Below, piece by piece: positions 51,601-61,881 of a stretch of 64,000 nucleotides of DNA. Under the pieces are notes generated by a model, which was given only the letters and a program-made list of their open reading frames with translations, had not been told where the DNA came from and did no database searches. The stretch's first letter is position 1; each line of letters starts with the position of its first letter. The position numbers and the translations under genes are program-made. Origin of the DNA: Caenorhabditis elegans (lineage: Eukaryota > Nematoda > Chromadorea > Rhabditida > Rhabditidae); NCBI RefSeq assembly GCF_000002985.6, contig NC_003280.10, forward strand, positions 1,364,001 to 1,428,000. The letters are read 5' to 3'.

Positions 51601-54600
51601 TGAAATTTAAAAAAATAGAAAAAATGGCTGAAAAACTCAATTTTCAAAGCAATAAATCAAAAAAAATTGTAGATTTTTAGTTTTTTTTAAAGAAAAAAAT
51701 CCATTTTAAACGATTTTTATATTTTTTCAACAACAAAAAAATTTTGGTCTGCTAGACTACAAACTACACAGTTTTTTCCCGAAAAATTTTTTCGAAGAAA
51801 AAGCTTTAACAAATGTCGCAAAACGAATTTTTTTTCTGCGTTTTTCAAAAAGACCGTTTTAAATATTAATAAAAATCTGATAAATACCAAAAAAAAAATT
51901 GATTTTGGTGTTTTTTTTAAGAAAAAAACCATTTTAATCGATTTCTATATATTTTCAGAAAAAAAATTTTGGTCTGCGCTAGACTACAAACTACACTACA
52001 TATTTAGCATTTCAGAGATCCTACACTCCTAACAAAAGGGCTCCGCTGGACAACACTCGGTGTTGAATATGACTGGAATTCAAAAGAATATCCACCGAAT
52101 GGACGGCCCGTGCCAGAGGAACTTTATCAATTGGGAAATGTTCGTTTACTTATTATACGACGGCAACACAAAATTCTGAGAATGCGTACTGCGCAACATA
52201 TTTGACGAGCAAATAATATCTCAAACTACAGTAATCCCTGAAATGACTACTGTAGCGTTTGTGTGTCGATTTACGAGTAATAATCCAGTCCGTAAATCGA
52301 CACAAGCGCTACAGTAATCATTTCAAAGATTACTGTAGTTTGAGATATTTTTTGCTGCGCGTCAAATATGTTGTGCAGTACGCATTTTTAGAGTTTTGTG
52401 TTATATGTGTAATACTGATGACTACCTAAAAATCCAAAAAAAAAAAAACAATTTTCAGCTTATCAGTCGATCTCTGAAATTGGGCGACATGAAGCCGGAC
52501 GCCACAATTCTCAATTATTATCCACCGAAATCAGCACTGTCGCCACACGTTGATAAGTGAGGTTTTTCAAAAAAAAATTTGAAAAAAAAAGTTATTTTTA
52601 TTTTTTTAATTAAAAAGAAGAACTTGAGCTGGTTTTTTTCTGAGAAAAAAATTATGAAAATGAAGCTAAAACAACTAAAAAAGACGTTTTTTAATGGAAA
52701 TTGAAATTTTCGAAATTAAATTTTATAGACAATAAGTTTTTTTGTTGAAGTTTCTAAAATAAAAACACAAATTAGTACTGATTTTGAATTTTAAATTATT
52801 TCGTAAAATTAACATTTAAAAAATTATGAAAATATTCAAAGTTTGAACTAATTTTTCAGAGAGATTTCGAAAATTTCATGTTTCTGAATTATACCTAACG
52901 AAAAAATTTAAATATTCGCATTAAAAATCCATTTTTCATAATTTTTGAAACTACACAAATATTCTCAATTATAAAAAAATAAATTTGTTTTTAAATTTAA
53001 ATACAACTAAAATAACGAAAAAAAATCGAAAAAAAATCTTGAAAAATTTGAAAAAATAAATGTTTTTCTACAAAAAAAAAAAGTTTTGTGATTTTTTCGT
53101 TTATATTTGAAAAAAAAATTGAAAATTTGAAAAAAAAAACACCCTAAATTGTCAAAATTTTAAATTAATCGCTGATCGATAAATTTAAAATTTTCGATTT
53201 TCGAAAATTCCTCTGAAAAAAATTAATTTTTAAACAGTTTTAAAATTAATTTAAAATCAATAAAACTACGAAATTATAATTATTTAAAAAACAATTATAT
53301 TTCGAAAATTTTCGAATTTTTTGAAAATTAATTTTTTTGAAGAATTTCGAAAATAGAGCTGAAATAGCAAAAACATTTTAAAAAGTTTTTAAAAATTTAA
53401 TTTCTCAAAAAAAAAAGCTTCTAATTTCGAATACTATATTATTTTGTTTAAAAAATTTTTTTGGTCGGTTAAAAAATAAAAAGGTTTAAAAAAATTTTTC
53501 AATTTTTTAAAATGAAATTTTTCCAAAAATAGACCTAAAATAACGATAAAATTTCAGAAATTCTTCTGAAAAAAAATTTTTAACGTTTTGAAAATGATTA
53601 CTACGAAATTCGTAAAAAAACTTTTTTTTTCTATTTCAGAAAAATTTTAAAATAAAAATAACAACAAAAACTCCTGAAAAAAAAATTCAAAAAAGATTGG
53701 AAGTTTAGGAAAATTTTAATTTTTGGTCAAAAAGTTGCCTTCAGAAATTTTAATTATTTATTTTCCGAATTTCAAAAATTCGATCCAATTATCGTTTTTT
53801 TTTCGAACAAATTTTGCAAAATAAAAAATAAATTTAAGAATAATTGATTAATTTTAACAAAAATTTTAAAAAAAAATCCAATTTTCTATAAAAATGGGAA
53901 AATCTTCATTTTGTTTCGATTTTTATTCAGAAAAAAATAAAAATCAATTTTTCAAAATGAAAATTCCCGGCAATTTGCCGATTTGCCGATTTGCCGAAAG
54001 TCGAGAAATCAATTTGCCGAACGGCAGATGTTATTTTTTTGAAAGTTGTAAAATTATGTAAATACGAAAAACATTTATTAAAGTTGAAAAAAAATTGAAC
54101 TGAAGAATTTGGTTAACAACAAAAACATTGAAAATTTAATAGGAAATTTCTTTTTTTTTTGTTGAAATTTCCATAATTAAAAAAATTAGTACTAAATTTG
54201 AATACTATATTATTTTTAAAAAAGTACGGTTTAAAAAATATAAAAAAATATTCGAATTTTGGACTAATTTTACGGAGAAAGTTAGAAAATTTCATTACAG
54301 AGAACTTTTTTATATTCATTTTTAGAAATTAAAAAAAATTATGGAAAAAAAAATTTAATTTTTAATTAAAAATTACTTTTTTTTTTTTTTAATAGAGCTA
54401 AAACTAGAAAATTCTGAAATTTTTTTTTGAAAAACAAGAACAATGATATCGTAAAAGCTCCTAAAAATCCAAAAAAAAAATTGGAAATTTAGAAAAATTT
54501 CAATTTTTGGTAGAATTGTGAAATTGTTTCAAAAAAAAATTATTTTAAAATGTGTTAAAAATTTTTCAAACTAAATTCAGAATTTTCCAAATCCGAACGT

Positions 54601-56065
54601 TCAGCGGCCCCACTAATCTCAATTAAAATTAAATTACGAAAATTTTCAGATTATTTAAAAATTCTACAAAAAATACGTTTTTTTTTGTGAAAATAAAATT
54701 TTTTCAATTTTTCAATTTCTGGTCAAAAAGTTGCCTTCAGAAATTTTTTTTTTTGGAATTTGGAAAAAATTGCTAAATTTCAATTTTTCAAAATTAAGAA
54801 TAATCGATTAATTTTAACAAAAATTAAAAAAAAAATTACATTTTCTATAAAAATGGGAAAACCTTTACTTTTTCCGATTGTTCACTGCAACATTCTCCTC
54901 AGGAGGGACGAGGAAAAGTGGTTTCTAGGCCATGGCCGAGGGGCCGACAAGTTTCAGCGGCAATTTATCTTGCTTTGTTTTCCGCCTGTTTTCTTTTGTT
55001 TTTCACTGATTTTTTTCGTTTTTTCTTAATAAAACTGATAAATAAATATTTTTTGCAGATGCTAAAACAATTTCCAAGTAAAAAAATTATGTATTCAGTG
55101 GGCAAGCAGCGGTGAAAGTGGTCAATGCAATATGATGGATTACGGGAATACAAAACCTAAACTTTTTCTGAAACATGATACATATGATGCTTAGATGCTG
55201 AAATTACCTGATTTTCATAACGAGACCGCTGAAAAAGTTTTGAGATTTTCATAATTCAACTTTTTGTGCCAAAATCTCGACTTTTTCACAAAAAAAGTTG
55301 AATTTTGAAAACCTCAAAACTTTTTCAGCGGTCTCGTTATGAAAATCAGGTAGCTTCAGCATCTAACCATCATATGTATCATGTTTCAGAAAAAGTTTAG
55401 GTTTTGTATTCCCGTAATCCATCATATTACATTAACCACTTTCACCGCTGCTTGCCCACAGAATACATAATTTTTTTACTTGGAAATTGTTTTAGCATCT
55501 GCAAAAAGTATTTATTTATCAGTTTTATTAAGAAAAAACGAAAAAAATCAGTGAAAAACGAAAGAAAACAGGCGGAAAACAAAGCAAGATAAATGGCCGC
55601 TGAAACTTGTCGGCCCCTCGGCCATGGCCTAGAAACCACTTTTCCTCGTCCCTCGTGAGGAAAAAGTTGCAATGTGTTATTCAGAAAAAATATGAAAATT
55701 AATTTTTCAAATTCTTTTTTTTTTCCAGATCCGAACGTTCAGCGGCCCCGCTAATCTCAATGTCTCTCGGCCAAACAGCAATCTATCTATCCGGTACAAT
55801 CGACCTCTCCTCGGAGCCCCCAATCCCAATTTGGCTCCGTAATGGAGATTTTCTTATAATGCACGGAGATCAACGTCTCGTGTACCATGCAATTCCGTGT
55901 ATCGGCTCAATTCCGAAGCGACGTGGCAATCGTGGATCTATGATGGATGAGGATCAGGAGCATTTTGAGCCGCCACGTGGCAATGATGATGTGGATCAAT
56001 CGATTATTGATTATTTGAATTCTAGTAGAGTTAATTTTACGATTCGGCAGGTTAATCCGAATTAG
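48621..56065 (+). CDS. ALKBH1-type 2-oxoglutarate/Fe(II) dioxygenase
   Basis: Seven exons (48621-48657, 49628-49753, 49799-49888, 50434-50608, 52016-52139, 52459-52556, 55729-56065) join in phase to 328 aa. The N-terminus FKAVFKKYKKRKPPPDVSDVID matches ALKBH1. Core: LRWTTLGVEYDWNSKEYP, LNYYPPKSALSPHVD. Fe ligands are His214, Asp216 (HVD) and His270; 2-oxoglutarate Arg is Arg317 or Arg323 in RVNFTIRQV. ALKBH1 enzymes demethylate or oxidise tRNA (m1A, m5C) and have been tied to mitochondrial translation and DNA 6mA; which applies here cannot be read from sequence. The start lies in the frame of the upstream microprotein; a second ATG is at 48645. Introns 1, 4 and 6 are long (0.97, 1.4 and 3.2 kb) and full of repeats. 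Confidence 0.9.
49935..50220 (-). repeat. Dispersed copy of the 301-bp repeat
   Basis: On the minus strand this carries the same order of blocks as the tandem array at 60 kb: TGGCAAAAATCAC, AAAATGGTTATTTTTAAAGC, TAGAGGATTCAAATTTG, AATTGTCCTTTTTCAATTTAATATGGTTTCGAACG and AAAAGGACAGTCATTAGA. In intron 3 of the ALKBH1-type gene. Confidence 0.8.
50617..51085 (-). repeat. Foldback array with exact 60-bp period, 8 units
   Basis: Eight units of GGTCTGCTAGACTACAAACTACAAC, TTTTGATTTAGCAGACCCATGG, GGTTTTGAAGAAAATT; differences are few (CATACTAC, GGTG). Because 60 is a multiple of 3 both strands are open across the array. It begins 8 nt after the exon 4 donor of the ALKBH1-type gene. Confidence 0.92.
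52170..52405. mobile_element. ~235-bp palindromic element
   Basis: GAATGCGTACTGCGCAACATATTTGACG ... ATCTCAAACTACAGTAAT and their complements form long arms with CGATTTACG/CGTAAATCG at the centre. Inside intron 5 of the ALKBH1-type gene. Confidence 0.85.
53727..53965 (+). repeat. Intron segment, copy 1 (empty site)
   Basis: GGTCAAAAAGTTGCCTTCAGAAATTTT through TTTTCTATAAAAATGGGAAAA to TTATTCAGAAAAAA and CAATTTTTCAAA recurs at 54717-55722, where a palindrome is inserted. Here the corresponding site (53918-53926) is uninterrupted. Confidence 0.75.
54585..54622 (+). pseudogene. Relic copy of the last exon's start
   Basis: ATCCGAACGTTCAGCGGCCC followed by CACTAATCTCAA repeats the first ~33 nt of the exon at 55729 with one change. 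The acceptor AG is mutated to AA (TTTTCCAA), so it should not be spliced. Homology stops after this; nothing coding follows. Confidence 0.85.
54880..55676. mobile_element. 797-bp palindromic element in last intron
   Basis: Near-perfect inverted arms of ~380 bp meet near 55277; outer ends are CACTGCAAC.TTCTCCTC and complement. The same 65-aa frame appears on both strands for that reason. Arms contain TTTCTAGGCCATGGCCGAGG, a module also seen in the element at 15173-16144. It interrupts copy 2 of a duplicated intron segment. Confidence 0.92.
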
Positions 56066-56482
56066 TAGGCTCCACTTTTTTGTTTTTTTTTTTGGAAATA
56101 TATATTCTATTGTTGTTATATTTTTAATATTGCATAGTTAAAAAATTGAAAAATCCATAAAATTTCGATTTATAACATTAAAAATCAATAAATATTGATT
56201 TTTAAATTTTAAATTTATCGATTTTCCAAAAAATCGATAAATTGGAATTTTCAATTAAAATTTTTTTTTTAATTTCAAAACAAAAAAAACTTAATAAAAT
56301 TCGATTTTTCAAAAAAAAAAAAAGACATTTTCAGTCAAAAATCGATAAATTCAAGAAAATTTCAACAAAAAAAAATCGATAGTTTTTCAGAATATTCAAA
56401 TATTTCAGCAATTTTAAAACATTTTTATCTTAAAAATTATAGATTTTTATTCAAATAATGCTAGCACACAAATATCAAATTT

Positions 56483-59400
56483 TCACGGATGAGCCCATAT
56501 TGATGACGTGGTACGGTCCTGATCCAGGTACAGGCTGCTCCGTCGGGAGCCTGGGAAGACGTTATTGACGTGGCACGTTGCGAGACCTGAAAATTTGCGA
56601 AATTTTGAATGTAGTTTGTAGTATGGCAGGCTGAAAATGTTCATTACTGTAGCAGCTATCTTGAAAATAAATTCAGTTGAATTTTCCAGAAATAGTGCGA
56701 ATTTGGCAATGTTTCCTTGAAAAACCATGAAAAATGAGTTAGGTATGCTAAATAAATTGTGTAGTTTGTAGTCTAGCAGACCTAAAAGTTAGGTTTTTGA
56801 AAACGTTAGAAAAACGGCAAATCTTATGAAATATTATTCAAATTTGAAAAAAAAACCCGGCGCAAAAGTCTAGAAAATTCAAATTTCTTGAAAAATTGCA
56901 AAAATAAAATTTTTGTAGTTTGTAGTCTAGCATGTCTAAAAATTCGTGTTTAAAAAACTATGCCTTTTTCAATTTTCCTAAAAAAACACCAAAAAATCGA
57001 TAATTTTCAGATTTTTCTATTTTCCCAAAAAAAAAATTACGGAAAAATCGATTTTTTTTACTCCAATTTTAATGTAGTTTGTAGTCTACCTTGAACACTT
57101 AGCGGATCCAAAATTCGACCTGGTGGTGCTCCTAAATCCATTTTCATCCGTGTCTCCTTCCAACGATTTGTCAAAAAATAGATGACCGTCCCGACGAGCA
57201 GCACGAATGTCAGAATACAGGCGGCAATTACAGTAACCGCCACGTACACAGGAACACGTGGAATCGAATATATCGATTTTTCGGCGGCTTTATCGGAGAA
57301 ATTCGCGAAATTGGACACGTCATCTGTAAAAGATTAAGAAGTTCGAAAAAATGTTGGAGTTTTTTTTTGCAAAATTTTAAAAATCATGTTAAGAAGACAT
57401 TTTTTTAAAGATTTTTGCAATATTTTCGCAAATAAATATGCCCATTCCTATGTCTATGCCTATGCCTATGCCTATGCCTATGCCTATGCCTATGCCTATG
57501 CCTATGCCTATGCCTATGCCTATGCCTAAACCTAAGCCTATGCTTGAGCCTATGATCTATGCCTATGCCTAAACCTAAGCCTATGCCTATGCCTATGCCT
57601 ATGCCTATGCCTATGACCTATGCCTAAGCCTATGCCTATGCCTAAGCCTATGCCTAAGCCTATACCTATGCCTATGCCTAAGCATATGCCTATGCCAAAG
57701 CATATTCCTATGCCTAGGCCCATACCTATGCCTATCCCTATGCCTAAGCCTATGCCTATGCCTATGCCTAAGCCTAAGCCTATGCCTATGCCTATGCCTA
57801 TGCCTATGCCTAAGCCTATGCCTAAGCCTAAGCCTATGCCTATGCCTATGCCTCAGCCTAAGCCTGTGTCTATGCCTATGCCTATGCCTATGCCTAAGCC
57901 TATGCCTAAGCCTAAGCCTATGCCTATGCCTATGCCTCAGCCTAAGCCTGTGCCTATGCCTATGCCTATGCCCAAGACTATGCCTATGCCCATACCTATG
58001 CCTAAACCTAAGCCTAAGCCTATGCCTATGCCTATATAAAAATTAACAAAAAAATCGCCCACCTTTAAAAACCCTCTGCTGAGCGGAAATTGCCACGTCA
58101 GCAGCTGTCACCAGTTTGACAGGGATTACTGTAGTTGTGGTGGGCGGGGCCTGTGAGGTGTATGTCTCCAGGGATAAAGCCAGCTTCTGCGGCTTCAGAT
58201 AATCGTCGAGCAGAAGATTTTCCAGATTTTTCGGATTTTTCTCCCCTTTTTCAGAATTTCCCAAAATTTTGCGGCGGAATGACGTGGCAAACACGGCTTC
58301 TTGCAACCGATGACGTAGCTCGGACATTGAAGAATCCACGATTTCTTGGAGAAGCTCATCGAGCACTACGGTGTCGATCTGGAACAAACTACAAACTACA
58401 AAAATTCAATTTTTTGGAGTTTTTTTTTGAATTCCCAAAAAAAAGTTTTTTTTAAATTTTGTGTAGATTTTTCAAAAAATTCGTGCCAATTTTTGAACTC
58501 TCCACAAAATTTCCGAAATTTTGACCCCCATATCGACCATATTCGGTCAAAAACTCAAAGTTTTAGGTTTTTGAGGCGCGTTGCGGTCGCGTCGCGGCTC
58601 AAACTGCGAGAATGTTCAAATTTAAGCTAGAAACTTCTAGTTTTTGGGGTCCTTACTGATTTTTTGCAGGGATTTAAATTTTGTCGATGACAATTTACGG
58701 TTTACAAGTTTTTCGTGATTTTCAGGCAAAAAAAGGTTTTTTAAAAAGAATTTTTCAGGAAAAATGGGAAAAAAATACATTCAGAACCACTTTTTGTACG
58801 GATTTTCGAACTCATTACAGAATTTCCAAAGTTTTGACACCCATATCGGCTTTTTCGCGTTTTCAAGTTTTTCGCAATTTTCAGGCGAAAAAATTTGAGG
58901 CAAAACACTTTTTTTTAATATTTCAAAAAACATGTAGTTTGTAGTCTAGCAGACCCATGAAATGATGAAATGGTCTGCTAGACTACAAACTACAAAATGA
59001 TATTTAGCAGACCCAACAGTTTCTGATAAATTTGGGTCTGCTAGACTACAAACTACAGAATGATATTTAGCAGACCCGATCAATTTTTGATAAATTTGGG
59101 TCTGCTAGACTACAAACTACAAAATGATATTTAGCAGACCCAACAGTTTCTGATAAATTTGGGTCTGCTAGACTACAAACTACAAAATGATATTTAGCAG
59201 ACCCAACAGTTTCTGATAAATTTGGGTCTGCTAGACTACAAACTACAGAATGATATTTAGCAGACCCGATCAATTTTTGATAAATTTGGGTCTGCTAGAC
59301 TACAAACTACAAAATGATATTTAGCAGACCCAATCAATTTTTGATAAATTTGGGTCTGCTAGACTACAAACTACAAAATGATATTTAGCAGACCCAATCA

Positions 59401-59668
59401 ATTTTTGATAAATTTGGGTCTGCTAGACTACAAACTACAAAATGATATTTAGCAGACCCAACCAATTTTTTATAATTTGGGTCTGCTAGACTACAAACTA
59501 CAAAACGATATTTAGCAGACCCAATCAATTTTTGATAAATTTGGGTCTGCTAGACTACAAACTACAAAAAAATCTTGCAGACCAAAGACTACAGACTACA
59601 AAATTAACCTGGGCTCCAATTCCAAAATTGAATAAAATAGCGGAACAAATAATAATAACACTACGCAT
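56483..59668 (-). CDS. Type I single-pass membrane protein, unrecognised
   Basis: Four exons (59668-59609, 58378-58063, 57323-57090, 56586-56483) join in phase to 237 aa. Residues 1-20 (MRSVIIICSAILFNFGIGAQ) are a signal peptide and form exon 1 exactly. An ectodomain of ~135 residues has acidic helical sequence and a Thr/Pro stretch (APPTTTTVIPV) that could be O-glycosylated. One membrane segment, VYVAVTVIAACILTFVLLVG, then a basic stop-transfer (NRWKETRMKM) and a ~65-residue cytoplasmic tail. No Cys pairs, EGF or Ig motifs. I do not recognise the family. The reading frame in exon 4 (GLATCHVNNVFPG...) was set by phase. Confidence 0.75.
57438..58036 (+). repeat. GCCTAT/GCCTAA hexamer array (600 bp)
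   Basis: About 100 tandem hexamers, GCCTAT mixed with GCCTAA, in an intron of the type I membrane protein gene. GCCTAA is the complement of the nematode telomere unit TTAGGC. Higher-order blocks repeat (for example ~57786-57870 and 57890-57950). The open frame of Met-Pro/Lys-Pro through it follows from the period. Confidence 0.92.
58490..58680 (+). repeat. Left arm of inverted repeat pair
   Basis: CCACAAAATTTCCGAAATTTTGACCCCCATATCGACCATATTCGGTCAAAAACTC through GCGCGTTGCGGTCGCGTCGCGGCTCAAACTGC to CTGATTTTTTGCAGGGATTT is repeated in reverse at 61475-61665. A weaker direct copy follows at ~58795-58890. Confidence 0.82.
58933..59585 (-). repeat. Foldback repeat array, ~11 units of 60 bp
   Basis: GGGTCTGCTAGACTACAAACTACA(A/G)AATGATATTTAGCAGACCC with spacer ATCAATTTTTGATAAATTT or AACAGTTTCTGATAAATTT. 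The two spacer types occur in alternating blocks (units 2-3 repeat as 5-6), evidence for duplication of multi-unit segments. In intron 1 of the type I membrane protein gene. Confidence 0.92.
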
Positions 59669-59989
59669 GATTATAAATTATTAATGAAAACTACAATTTC
59701 ATCAGAAAATAGTACTACCAAGAAAGGGGCGGAGCCTAACAAGACATCTGTACTTTGAAGAAACCATCTGTCCCTTATGCCGGACAAAAAACTGGGTGGG
59801 AAATATAATGTTTATTCAGAAGACCCCCCTTTTTTCACGCAACACCGACATATGATATAGGTGGGGATTCGCAGCAGGTTGTCACATATTTGTTTGTACA
59901 ACTGATTGATTTTGGGTGTATTTGGATATGGGTAGGCAGGTGGTATTTCGCCTGCCTGCGTACTAATTCGCAAATGCCATACACCTGAT

Positions 59990-61370
59990 ATGCCAAAAAA
60001 AAAGTGGCAAAAATGGCAGAAAAATGGCAAAAATTCACAATTTTGAAATTCCTTTAAAATGGTTATTTTTAAAGCTAGAGGACTCAAATTTGATCTCCGA
60101 AACCTAAAAAATTTTCCTTTTTCAATTTAATATGGTTTCGAACGTTTTAAGAAAAATTATTTTTTTGTCAAAAAAAAGGACAGTCATTAGATGGCTGAAA
60201 AAAAATTGGGCAAAAAAAAAGTTGCCGAATTTTGTTGAAAACGGGTGGTTTATGTACGCTGAGTTTAGAAAATCTAGGTTTAACCCATCAAAAACTATTC
60301 AAAAGTGGCAAAAATGGCAGAAAAATGGCAAAAATTCATAATTTTCAAACTGCTCTAAAATGGTTATTTTTAAAGCTAGAGGACTCAAATTTGATCTCCG
60401 AAACCTAAAAAATTTTCCTTTTTCAATTTAATATGGTTTCGAACGTTTTAAGAAAAATTATTTTTTTGTCAAAAAAAAGGACAGTCATTAGATGGCTGAA
60501 AAAAAATTGGGCAAAAAAAAAGTTGCCGAATTTTGTTGAAAACGGGTGGTTTATGTACGCTGAGTTTAGAAAATCTAGGTTTAACCCATCAAAAACTATT
60601 CAAAAGTGGCAAAAATGGCAGAAAAATGGCAAAAATTCATAATTTTCAAACTGCTCTAAAATGGTTATTTTTAAAGCTAGAGGACTCAAATTTGATCTCC
60701 GAAACCTAAAAAATTGTCCTTTTTCAATTTAATATGGTTTCGAACGTTTTAAGAACAATTATTTTTTTGTCAAAAAAAAGGACAGTCATTAGATGGCTGA
60801 AAAAAAATTGGGCAAAAAAAAAGTTGCCGAATTTTGTTGAAAACGGGTGGTTTATGTACGCTGAGTTTAGAAAATCTAGGTTTAACCCATCAAAAACTAT
60901 TCAAAAGTGGCAAAAATGGCAAAAAATGGCAAAAATTCATAATTTTCAAACTGCTCTAAAATGGTTATTTTTAAAGCTAGAGGACTCAAATTTGATCTCC
61001 GAAACCTAAAAAATTGTCCTTTTTCAATTTAATATGGTTTCGAACGTTTTAAGAACAATTATTTTTTTGTCAAAAAAAAGGACAGTCATTAGATGGCTGA
61101 AAAATGAAAATGGGCAAAAATAAAAAGTCGCCTAAATTTGTTGAAAACGGGTAATTCATGTAAGCTGAATTTAGAAAATTTAGGTTTAACCCATCAAAAA
61201 CTATTCAAAAGTGGCAAAAATGGCAAAAAAGTGGCAAAAATTCACAATTTTGAAACTCCTCTAAAATGGTTATTTTTAAAGCTAGACGGCTCAAAATTGA
61301 TCTCTAAACCCTAAAAAATTGCCCTGTTTCAATTTAATATGGTTTCGAACATTTTTAGAAAAAATATTTT
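59990..61370 (+). repeat. ~301-bp tandem repeat, 4-5 copies
   Basis: Copies start at about 60056, 60357, 60658 and 60959, with partial or diverged copies at both ends. Each contains AAAATGGTTATTTTTAAAGC, CGAAACCTAAAAAATT, GGTTTCGAACGTTTTAAGAA, AAAGGACAGTCATTAGATGG and repeated TGGCAAAAA. The middle copies are almost identical. An in-frame 69-codon open frame recurs in each, but there is no splice or start context to support it as a gene. Confidence 0.9.
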
Positions 61371-61474
61371 TTTTTACCCAAAAAAAATGACGTTTGATTT
61401 TCGTCAGGACTGAAATTTTTTCGCCTTAAAGTCCGGAAAACTTAGAAAACCGTGAATTTTTATCGCCAAAATCG

Positions 61475-61665
61475 AAATCCCTGCAAAAAATCAGTGAGAA
61501 CCTCGAAAACTTGAAGTTTCTAGCTCAAATTTGAACATTCTTGCAGTTTGAGCCGCGACGCGACCGCAACGCGCCTCAAAAAGCTAAAACTTCGAGTTTT
61601 TGACCGAATATGGTCGATATGGGGGTCAAAATTTCGGAAATTTTGTGGAGAATTCAAAAATTCAC
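61475..61665 (-). repeat. Right arm of inverted repeat pair
   Basis: Reverse complement of 58490-58680. The two arms enclose ~2.8 kb holding the foldback array, the first exon of the membrane protein gene and the 301-bp array. Confidence 0.82.
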
Positions 61666-61881
61666 ACAAAAAATGTTTCTGAATTATAGTTTTCAATTTT
61701 TCCAAAAAAATATACGAAAAATTCAAAAAACTTGACTTTTAATAGTATTTATGAATTAAAAAAAAATCGAATAACAAAAAAAAACGTTGAAAAACAATTG
61801 TAGTGGGGGCGTAACAGTAACAAAAAAACAACAAGAACAACAAAATAAAAATCGAATTGTAGTTTGTAGTCTAGCAGACCA

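Noticed and set aside
54918-55672. Mirrored 62-76 aa frames
   Set aside because: Both arms of a palindrome translate to the same peptides; there is no independent sign of coding.
57620-58039. 139-aa Met-Pro/Lys-Pro open frame
   Set aside because: It is the translation of the GCCTAT/GCCTAA hexamer array, inside an intron of a gene on the other strand.
40577-59585. Regular ~60-bp repeats with spacers, superficially like CRISPR arrays
   Set aside because: Spacers are copied together with the repeats, the units are foldback elements spread over introns in both orientations, and the genome is a nematode with spliceosomal introns.
60132-61009. Three repeated 69-91 aa frames
   Set aside because: They recur because of the ~301-bp tandem unit, have no signal, splice sites or recognisable domain, and the lone dispersed copy does not preserve the frame.
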